Origin: Cyclobacteriaceae bacterium
GTDB lineage: Bacteria > Bacteroidota > Bacteroidia > Cytophagales > Cyclobacteriaceae
Assembly (NCBI GenBank): GCA_030589835.1
Contig: JAUUZS010000191.1
Coordinates: forward strand, 1-7,635
Direction: 5' to 3'
Length of the DNA stretch: 7,635 nucleotides
Position numbers and translations under genes: made by a program. The notes under the pieces were generated by a model. The model was not told the DNA's origin and ran no database searches. It worked only from the letters and a program-made list of their open reading frames with translations. Of the stretch, positions 1 to 5,341 are shown piece by piece (the stretch's first letter is position 1; each line of letters opens with the position of its first letter).

Positions 1-1
1 C

Positions 2-715
2 GGGACATTAATCCCTCCGATCTTCCATGGAGAAATGGGAATGCTCTTTTCGACAAATTATGGAATTGCGACGCTCATTGGCATTGTAGTGTGCCTTATA
101 GGAATTTCTGTTGTTGGCAAAGCCGGCAAACTCAAAGATGATAGTTTGCCCAAGGAAAAAAAGCAAAGAACCATACGGGAATTTAATTTTAGGAAAGGAG
201 TGCTGGTAGCGCTTATTGCAGGTGTTATGAGTGCTTGTTTTGCCTTTGGTCTGGATGCGGGAAGGCCAATCGCAGATTTGACATTACAGCATGGTACGCA
301 TACCCTGTTCCAAAATAGCGTCGTTTTTTTGGTATTACTTGTCGGTGGATTTACGACCAATTTTATTTGGTGTTTAGCGATGATAATTCGCAATCGGTCC
401 TACAAGCAATTCTTTGATTTTAAAGGGATGTGGATGCCCAACTTTGCTTTTTCTGCCCTGGCGGGTACGATCTGGTATTTTCAATTCATGTTTTATGGAA
501 TGGGAGCATCGAAAATGGGCCGTACGTTGGATTTTGCGAGTTGGACCATTCATATGGCATTCATTATTATTTTTAGCAATATTTGGGCCTTGGCACTGAA
601 AGAGTGGATTGGTGTAAAAGCCGGTACAAAACGGATTCTGCTTCTAGGATTAGGAATTTTGGTGTTTTCAACGATTATTATAGGGGTTGGAAGTTTCTTA
701 AAATCGATCGAATAA
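2..715 (+). CDS. rhaT: L-rhamnose/H+ symporter RhaT, 5'-truncated by window edge
   Basis: This is the C-terminal part of an inner-membrane sugar permease of the RhaT family (drug/metabolite transporter superfamily), which imports L-rhamnose with protons. The frame is open from base 2, so 237 residues are visible against about 344 in E. coli RhaT; the N-terminus lies outside the window. Seen in the sequence: a GTLIPPI stretch at the left edge (E. coli has GTLMTPI), a basic loop, the FNFRKG motif that starts the next helix (E. coli EFNLKKG), an IWYFQFMFYGMG helix (E. coli MWYLQFFFYAWG), and a SWTIHMAF segment followed by ALKEW (E. coli SWMLHMSF and LKEW). About six hydrophobic helices are visible. 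No other rhamnose gene is in view, so substrate rests on family similarity; a related sugar is possible. Only a weak hairpin follows the stop. Confidence 0.88.
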   Translation, partial: GTLIPPIFHGEMGMLFSTNYGIATLIGIVVCLIGISVVGKAGKLKDDSLPKEKKQRTIREFNFRKGVLVALIAGVMSACFAFGLDAGRPIADLTLQHGTHTLFQNSVVFLVLLVGGFTTNFIWCLAMIIRNRSYKQFFDFKGMWMPNFAFSALAGTIWYFQFMFYGMGASKMGRTLDFASWTIHMAFIIIFSNIWALALKEWIGVKAGTKRILLLGLGILVFSTIIIGVGSFLKSIE

Positions 716-732
716 ATTTTGTTCTTAGAGCT

Positions 733-748
733 AAAATGGTGCATTTTT
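733..748 (+). terminator. weak candidate terminator hairpin after rhaT
   Basis: A perfect 6-bp inverted repeat, AAAATG / CATTTT with a GTG loop, begins 17 nt after the rhaT stop and ends in a short T run. It is all A/T apart from one G-C pair and has little U-tract outside the stem, so it would be a weak terminator at best. Confidence 0.25.
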
Positions 749-788
749 GATCCTATTCTGCTGGAGAAATAATCGGCTATAGAGATCA
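748..788. repeat. imperfect inverted repeat between rhaT and rpsF promoter
   Basis: The arms TGATC-CTAT (748-756) and ATAG-A-GATCA (779-788) can pair over 9 bp with one bulged A, around a 22-nt loop. It sits about 24 nt upstream of the rpsF promoter, so it could be an operator or part of the end of the rhaT transcript. Chance is also possible for a structure this small, and no role is claimed. Confidence 0.25.
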
Positions 789-811
789 GTCATTTCAATA
801 AATTAAAAGGG

Positions 812-843
812 TTTGGTCTTTATGGATTAATGGCCTATCTTTG
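812..843 (+). promoter_or_regulatory. Bacteroidota-type promoter of the rpsF operon
   Basis: TTTG at 812-815 and TATCTTTG at 836-843 match the -33 (TTTG) and -7 (TAnnTTTG) elements known for the primary sigma factor of Bacteroidota, with a 20-nt spacer. Transcription would start around 848-851, which leaves a leader of about 25 nt before the rpsF ATG at 875. The element also decides the rpsF start, because an in-frame upstream ATG at 830 lies inside the promoter and would not be transcribed. Confidence 0.85.
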
Positions 844-874
844 CAGCCCGAAAATAAACTTTATATTAATTACA

Positions 875-1246
875 ATGAATTTGAAAAATTACGAGACGGT
901 ATTCATATTTACTCCCGTTTTATCTGATACTCAGATGAAGGATGCTGCCGAAAAATTCAAGAACGTGTTGACTGAACATGGTGCTGAGATTATTAGCAGT
1001 GAAAATTGGGGCCTTAAAAAGCTGGCTTACCCAATTCAGCAAAAATCTACAGGCTACTTCAATCTGATTGAATTTACGTCAGAACCAGGAGTAATCGAAA
1101 ATCTGGAATTAGAGTACAGACGCGATGAAAAAGTGATGAGATTCTTAACTACAGCTTTAGACAAGCACGCAGTTAATTACAACGTAAAGCGGCGTAGTGG
1201 CGCATTCAACAAAAAAGAAGAACCTAAAAAAGAAGAAGCAAAATGA
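875..1246 (+). CDS. rpsF: 30S ribosomal protein bS6
   Basis: bS6 is a small-subunit protein that binds the central domain of 16S rRNA together with bS18. The 123-residue product starts [11 protein letters not shown], the usual first beta strand of the family, and has the [11 protein letters not shown] motif (about residues 46-56) with the following hairpin GYFNLIEF. The typical [15 protein letters not shown] helix/strand region comes next, then a charged Lys/Glu-rich tail. Length is normal for a Bacteroidota bS6. I chose ATG 875 over the in-frame ATG at 830 because the latter would add residues unlike the family and lies within the promoter. The A/T-rich sequence before the start has no Shine-Dalgarno site, as is usual in this phylum. 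The stop overlaps the rpsR start as ATGA, which suggests coupled synthesis of the two partners. Confidence 0.96.
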   Translation: MNLKNYETVFIFTPVLSDTQMKDAAEKFKNVLTEHGAEIISSENWGLKKLAYPIQQKSTGYFNLIEFTSEPGVIENLELEYRRDEKVMRFLTTALDKHAVNYNVKRRSGAFNKKEEPKKEEAK

Positions 1247-1494
1247 CATTAGTTAACGAACCTATAAATAAGGATCAGCAGAAGAAAAAATATTGTCGTT
1301 TTAAGAAAAACGGCATCAAGTATATTGATTATAAAGATGCTAATTTCCTTTTGAAATTTGTTAATGAGCAAGGTAAAATTCTTCCAAGAAGACTAACCGG
1401 AACGAGTATCAAATTTCAGAAAAAAGTATCTCAGGCAGTGAAGCGGGCCAGGCATATCGGCTTACTTCCATATGTTACAGATTCGTTGAAGTAG
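1243..1494 (+). CDS. rpsR: 30S ribosomal protein bS18
   Basis: bS18 binds 16S rRNA as a heterodimer with bS6 in the platform of the small subunit. The 83-residue product has the family core: [18 protein letters not shown] (residues 15-32), a leucine-rich helix, the [10 protein letters not shown] motif that contacts rRNA, and the basic helix [18 protein letters not shown] before the C-terminus. Length is normal for the family. The start codon overlaps the rpsF stop by 4 nt (ATGA), so it is probably translated by ribosomes that finish rpsF. No priB or ssb lies between the two genes, unlike the enterobacterial or Firmicutes operons. rplI follows after 16 nt. Confidence 0.97.
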   Translation: MTLVNEPINKDQQKKKYCRFKKNGIKYIDYKDANFLLKFVNEQGKILPRRLTGTSIKFQKKVSQAVKRARHIGLLPYVTDSLK

Positions 1495-1510
1495 AAAATT
1501 AATTAGTAAA

Positions 1511-1954
1511 ATGGAAGTAATTTTAAAACAAAACATACAGGGCCTAGGCTATAAGAATGATACTGTAAAGGTAAAGCCAGGCTACGGAAGAAATTATCTG
1601 ATCCCTCAGGGGTTTGCGATAATAGCCAATAATTCCAATAGCAAGAAAGTTCAGGAAGAAATTAAACAAGCTGCTCATAAAGCTGAAAAGAGGAAGAACG
1701 ATGCCCTCGAAGTAGCAGAAGGTGTTGGCGATGTGGTATTGAAAGTTGGAGCTAAAGTAGGTGGAGCAGGAAAAATATTTGGAGCAGTTACTACCTTGCA
1801 AATTTCTGATTTACTGGCAGCTAAAGGATTTGAGATTGATAGAAAGCAGATTTCGTTCCCGGTGCAACCCAAAGAAGTTGGAGAATATGTAGCATTGCTT
1901 GATCTTCATAAAGAAGTGAAACACGAAGTAAAATTTGAGGTTATTGCCGAATAG
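1511..1954 (+). CDS. rplI: 50S ribosomal protein bL9
   Basis: bL9 is an elongated two-domain protein bound at the base of the L1 stalk on 23S rRNA, with a role in keeping the reading frame. The 147-residue product starts with the diagnostic N-terminal domain, MEVILKQNIQGLGYKND followed by VKPGYGRNYLIPQGFA. A long charged linker helix (residues about 40-77) leads to a C-terminal domain that contains KIFGAVTTLQISDLL. The linker is rich in Lys, Glu and Ala as expected. Length matches the family. It is the last gene of the operon, 16 nt after rpsR, and a strong terminator starts 22 nt after its stop. Confidence 0.97.
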   Translation: MEVILKQNIQGLGYKNDTVKVKPGYGRNYLIPQGFAIIANNSNSKKVQEEIKQAAHKAEKRKNDALEVAEGVGDVVLKVGAKVGGAGKIFGAVTTLQISDLLAAKGFEIDRKQISFPVQPKEVGEYVALLDLHKEVKHEVKFEVIAE

Positions 1955-1976
1955 CAATATTCTTAACATAAATATT

Positions 1977-2013
1977 AAGCCCTGTCATTGAAAAATGGTC
2001 AGGGCTTTTTTTT
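1977..2013 (+). terminator. intrinsic terminator of rpsF-rpsR-rplI
   Basis: AAGCCCTG (1977-1984) pairs perfectly with CAGGGCTT (2000-2007). An inner CATT/AATG stem closes a GAAA tetraloop, with a small 1x2 internal loop between the two stems. The 3' arm runs into eight consecutive T (2006-2013). The form, position right after rplI and orientation all fit rho-independent termination of the ribosomal operon. Confidence 0.93.
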
Positions 2014-2022
2014 GTCTTAACC

Positions 2023-2054
2023 TTAACATCTGATGGCTTTGATTTTTATCTTTA
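2023..2054 (+). promoter_or_regulatory. candidate promoter of the GSCFA/yyaL-type unit
   Basis: TATCTTTA at 2047-2054 differs from the Bacteroidota -7 consensus TAnnTTTG only in its last base. A weak -33-like TTAA (2023-2026) lies 20 nt upstream. The -7 element ends only 4 nt before the ATG at 2059, so transcription would start at or next to the start codon and give a leaderless or nearly leaderless mRNA. The -7 box is convincing and the -33 box is not. Confidence 0.55.
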
Positions 2055-2058
2055 CCCA

Positions 2059-3030
2059 ATGTTCAGAACAGAAGTAATTCCAAAAATATCTCTCAATAAG
2101 ATTGACCTTCAGGATTCCATTTTAGCCTTGGGGTCATGTTTCGTACAAAATATTGGAAAGAAATTTGAAGCGTATAAATTTCAGATTAACATCAATCCTT
2201 TTGGCACCTTATTTAATCCTCTTACTATTTTTAAACTTATAAATCTGGGGGCATTAAATAAAGTTATCGATTCAAAGGGAATTGTAGAGTCAAATGGGGT
2301 ATACCATCATTATGATCTGCATTCAGATTTATCAAAGCTAAAAAAGAATGACGTACTCGAAGATGCCAATTATAGGCTAAAACATATAGGATCTCAATTA
2401 CCGAAAACATCGATCATCATCTATACCTTCGGAACGTCTTTTGTTTATGAGCTAAAGGAAACAGGAGAGATAGTTGCTAATTGCCATAAAGTTCCTTCCA
2501 TAAATTTCAACCGCAGATTGCTTACAATTGATGAAATTGTCCAGGCATTTAAGGTGAATTATGCTAATGTAAAAGGCACTAACCCAGACACTCGCTTTGT
2601 TTTAACGGTGAGCCCCGTCAGACACCAGAAGGATTCATTTGAACAAAATAATGTCAGCAAATCGATTCTGAGATTAGCTTGTGAACAATTGGCAAACAAT
2701 TTTGATGATGTCGAGTACTTTCCTGCCTTTGAGATTATGATGGATGAGTTGCGGGATTATCGATTTTACGCAGAAGATATGTTGCACCCAAGCCCGGTGG
2801 CCTCAGATTATATTTGGCAGAAATTTCAGGATGTTTATTTCGATGATACACAAAAACAATTTATATTGAAATGGGACAAAATGCACTCTGCATTGGCTCA
2901 TAAACCATTCAATATAGAAAGTAAGCAGCACCAACTTTTTATTCACAAAACCATTGGCCTGCTGAAAGAGTTTAAGGATGAAGTAGATATTAATCCAGAA
3001 CTCAAATTCTTAGAATCGCAGTTAATATGA
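2059..3030 (+). CDS. GSCFA-family protein, SGNH-hydrolase-like
   Basis: The GSCFA family (Pfam) is named for an N-terminal motif and is related to SGNH/GDSL hydrolases; its substrate is not established. Here the 323-residue product has the variant GSCFV at residues 25-29, where the Ser would be the nucleophile by analogy. Further family blocks are NPFG (46-49), YTFGTS (122-127), SPVRH (185-189), and [15 protein letters not shown] from residue 220. D240-M-L-H243 has the form of the DxxH motif that supplies catalytic Asp and His in SGNH enzymes. No signal peptide or membrane helix is seen, so it is probably cytoplasmic. Length is normal. The start is the first ATG, directly after a promoter-like box. 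The last 4 nt overlap the next gene as ATGA, so the two proteins are probably made together. Family membership is firm; catalytic activity is inference. Confidence 0.87.
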   Translation: MFRTEVIPKISLNKIDLQDSILALGSCFVQNIGKKFEAYKFQININPFGTLFNPLTIFKLINLGALNKVIDSKGIVESNGVYHHYDLHSDLSKLKKNDVLEDANYRLKHIGSQLPKTSIIIYTFGTSFVYELKETGEIVANCHKVPSINFNRRLLTIDEIVQAFKVNYANVKGTNPDTRFVLTVSPVRHQKDSFEQNNVSKSILRLACEQLANNFDDVEYFPAFEIMMDELRDYRFYAEDMLHPSPVASDYIWQKFQDVYFDDTQKQFILKWDKMHSALAHKPFNIESKQHQLFIHKTIGLLKEFKDEVDINPELKFLESQLI

Positions 3031-5063
3031 GTCATGCTTCTAATGCGCCAAATAAATTAATCAACTCCTCCAGCCCGTATTTGAAACAGCACGCCCATAA
3101 CCCGGTACGGTGGTATCCATGGGGTAGGGAAGCTTTGCAACGTGCAAGAGATGAAGATAAGCCATTGATCATTTCTATTGGATATTCTGCTTGTCACTGG
3201 TGTCATGTGATGGAAAGAGAATCTTTTGAGGATGAAGAAATCGCTCGTGTAATGAATGAAGGGTTCATCTGCATAAAGGTGGACCGGGAAGAACGGCCCG
3301 ATGTAGATCAACTGTATATGGAAGCCATACAGACAATGGGGCTGAGTGGCGGATGGCCCTTGAATGTATTTGCCATGCCGGATCAAAAACCATTTTATGG
3401 GGGCACGTATTTTCCTCCTGTAAAATGGATGCATATTCTCAAAAGTATTGCCGGGGCATTTCATGAGAAGCGGGATCAATTGGAGGATTCTGCAAGCGAA
3501 TTTACCAAAGCATTATCGGTATCTGATTCAGAAAAATATGGATTTTCAGAGCAGGATTTTTTTGCAAACGAAGGCGATCTGAACCAAATGGTGTCTGCCA
3601 TGATAAGTCATTGTGATCGCAAAGAAGGGGGATTAAATGGAGCCCCTAAATTTCCGAACCCATCGATATGGAAGTTTTTGCTTACTGCTAATGTGATTGT
3701 CCGGAATAAAGAAATTCATGATCAAATCATGCTTACGCTACGTAAGATGGCTGACGGAGGCATTTATGATCAGCTTGGAGGTGGCTTTGCGCGATATGCT
3801 GTGGATGATCACTGGTTTGCACCCCATTTCGAAAAGATGCTTTATGATAATGGCCAATTGATAAGTTTATATTCGATGGCCTACCAGGTTGAAAATGATG
3901 TGCGGTTTAAGGAAGTGGTGTATGAATCTATTGAATTTGTACAAGAAGAATTGATGAATTCGAAAAATGGATTTTATGCAGCTTTGGATGCCGACAGTGA
4001 AGGGGAGGAGGGGAGCTTTTATATTTGGTCTGCATCAGAATTGGAACAATTACTTGGAGATGATGCGGATTTAATCATGAAATATTATCAGGTCGTACCT
4101 GAAGGAAATTGGGAGAGAGGATTAAATATATTGCATAGGAATCAGACACCTGAAGATTTTTCCCGTGAGATGAAGATTAATGAAAATGACTTTAAGGCCA
4201 GGTTAAAGTCGGCAAAATCAACGCTAATTGCAGCTCGCAGGAGAAGAGAAAAACCGGGTTTGGATGATAAAATATTGACCAGTTGGAATGCCTTGTTGCT
4301 TAAAGGATTGATCGATGCATATCATGCTTTTGGCGATGAGTCATTCCTGGATCTGGCACAAAAAAATGCGAAATTCATCCATAAAAATTTAGTTAATGAT
4401 GGTGCATTATTGAGAAGTTACTCCAAAGAATCTCATGTCATACCTGGTTATTTAGATGACTATGCCTTTGCAATTGATGCTTTTTATTCGCTGTATCAGG
4501 CAACCTTTAAGAGACAATGGCTCGATGTGGCGATAGCCCTTACTGACCATACGATAGCGCATTTTTACGATCCTACGGAGGAACTATTTTTTTATACGGA
4601 TGATAGGTCAGAAGAATTGATTGCGAGAAAAAAAGAGCTCTTCGATAATGTGATCCCTGCTTCAAACTCTGCAATGGCTCAAAACTTGTATTATTTGGGA
4701 AATTTGCTGGAAAAGGAATCCTATTTGAAACTCTCGGAAAGCATGATTTCCAAGATTGCTCCAATGATTAAAACCGATCCCCAATACCTCACGAATTGGG
4801 GAACATTATATGCTTTACGCTCACAGCCCATTCAGGAGATTGCCATTATAGGAAAGGACTTCCTGTCCTTTTCTCAGGGACTTCAGAGGCATTTCACACC
4901 CAACAAAGTGATCTCAGCAAGCCTCAAGTCGAATGACCTTCCATTGCTACGAGACAGAAGCGCTATTGACGACAAAACGACCCTTTATGTTTGTTTTAAT
5001 AAAAGCTGTAAATTGCCCGTGCATTCAATAGATGAAGCGTTGGAGCAGGTGAAGGGATTATGA
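3027..5063 (+). CDS. YyaL/SSP411-type protein: thioredoxin-like domain plus six-hairpin barrel
   Basis: The 678-residue product belongs to the family of B. subtilis YyaL and human SPATA20 (DUF255). Its N-terminal thioredoxin-like domain (about 1-165) has [20 protein letters not shown], the redox-type motif C56-H-W-C59, KVDREERPD (84-92), GGWP (108-111) and GGTYFP (125-130). The rest resembles an (alpha/alpha)6-barrel of the six-hairpin glycosidase/epimerase fold, with conserved blocks [11 protein letters not shown] (247-257), [10 protein letters not shown] (266-275), ALDADSEG (318-325), [11 protein letters not shown] (413-423), GYLDDYAF (474-481) and [10 protein letters not shown] (541-550). 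A C656/C661 pair near the end matches the family's usual C-terminal CxxxxC. No signal peptide is seen, and length is typical. Enzymatic function is not established for the family; a redox or sugar-processing role is only suggested by the folds. It is translationally coupled to the GSCFA gene. A heptamer repeat begins in its last codons. Confidence 0.93.
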   Translation: MSHASNAPNKLINSSSPYLKQHAHNPVRWYPWGREALQRARDEDKPLIISIGYSACHWCHVMERESFEDEEIARVMNEGFICIKVDREERPDVDQLYMEAIQTMGLSGGWPLNVFAMPDQKPFYGGTYFPPVKWMHILKSIAGAFHEKRDQLEDSASEFTKALSVSDSEKYGFSEQDFFANEGDLNQMVSAMISHCDRKEGGLNGAPKFPNPSIWKFLLTANVIVRNKEIHDQIMLTLRKMADGGIYDQLGGGFARYAVDDHWFAPHFEKMLYDNGQLISLYSMAYQVENDVRFKEVVYESIEFVQEELMNSKNGFYAALDADSEGEEGSFYIWSASELEQLLGDDADLIMKYYQVVPEGNWERGLNILHRNQTPEDFSREMKINENDFKARLKSAKSTLIAARRRREKPGLDDKILTSWNALLLKGLIDAYHAFGDESFLDLAQKNAKFIHKNLVNDGALLRSYSKESHVIPGYLDDYAFAIDAFYSLYQATFKRQWLDVAIALTDHTIAHFYDPTEELFFYTDDRSEELIARKKELFDNVIPASNSAMAQNLYYLGNLLEKESYLKLSESMISKIAPMIKTDPQYLTNWGTLYALRSQPIQEIAIIGKDFLSFSQGLQRHFTPNKVISASLKSNDLPLLRDRSAIDDKTTLYVCFNKSCKLPVHSIDEALEQVKGL

Positions 5064-5114
5064 GTATAGAGCTATGAGCTAGAAACAAAAGCTAAAAGCT
5101 AAAGGGTAAAAGGG
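5059..5114. repeat. degenerate 7-nt tandem repeat
   Basis: Eight consecutive 7-nt units stay in register: TATGAGT, ATAGAGC, TATGAGC, TAGAAAC, AAAAGCT, AAAAGCT, AAAGGGT, AAAAGGG. Two adjacent units are identical, and the first and third differ only in the last base. The first unit contains the TGA stop of the yyaL-type gene (5061-5063), so the array starts inside the final codons. Short heptamer arrays of this sort are known from other bacteria (the STRR sequences of cyanobacteria) and usually arise by replication slippage. No coding potential was found in it. Confidence 0.55.
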
Positions 5115-5182
5115 CTATTGAGGCTGTGAGGGATTGATTTTTAAAGAATTTTACCTGGAATGAAAAAAGAACTAATAAAAGA

Positions 5183-5319
5183 GTCTGTCAATAAACTTAG
5201 TGTCTGATTCAGAAAGTTAGCTATCAAGGCTTGCGTCACTAGAAAAATGTGAGTTTACATTTCGTAAATGACCATTTTGAGAGCAAGCGTAACGCAGATA
5301 ACGGACTTTATGGACAGAC
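5183..5319. mobile_element. MITE-like imperfect palindromic element, 137 bp
   Basis: Terminal inverted repeats GTCTGTCAATAAA (5183-5195) and TTTATGGACAGAC (5307-5319) match at 12 of 13 positions. Nested inside are GCTTGC/GCAAGC (5229-5234 with 5283-5288), AAAATG/CATTTT (5244-5249 with 5273-5278) and GTTTAC/GTAAAT (5253-5258 with 5264-5269, one G-T wobble) around a 5-nt loop. The transcript could fold into a long interrupted hairpin from either strand. There is no transposase gene and I see no clear target-site duplication. The form suits a non-autonomous element mobilised in trans, or a palindromic intergenic repeat family. It lies between the yyaL-type gene and priA and may act as a transcript 3' structure. 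Whether it is multi-copy cannot be told from one window. Confidence 0.55.
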
Positions 5320-5341
5320 ACCAACTATCAGAAAATAAAAT

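Noticed and set aside
830..874. Upstream in-frame ATG for rpsF adding 15 residues
   Set aside because: It overlaps the -7 element of the operon promoter, so it would not be on the transcript, and the added residues do not resemble bS6.
3057..3479. 140-codon open frame on the minus strand
   Set aside because: It lies opposite the strongly conserved thioredoxin-like domain of the yyaL-type gene and its translation resembles no known family; it is a shadow frame.
5060..5077. ATGA overlap at the end of the yyaL-type gene as the start of a coupled gene
   Set aside because: The frame stops after five codons.
5059..5114. Heptamer array as a CRISPR-like array
   Set aside because: Units are 7 nt and contiguous with no spacers, and no cas gene is nearby.
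5133..5158. Possible promoter ATTG ... TACCTGG before the palindromic element
   Set aside because: The spacer is only about 15 nt and the -7 box lacks TTTG, so it does not meet the Bacteroidota pattern.
5160..5207. 15-residue frame starting MKKELIKESV between the yyaL-type gene and priA
   Set aside because: It is very short, has no convincing promoter or ribosome site, and runs into the terminal inverted repeat of the palindromic element.
5174..5340. AATAAAA at 5174-5180 and 5334-5340 as a target-site duplication of the palindromic element
   Set aside because: The copies lie at unequal distances from the terminal repeats (2 and 14 nt) and are low-complexity A/T sequence, so chance is the better explanation.
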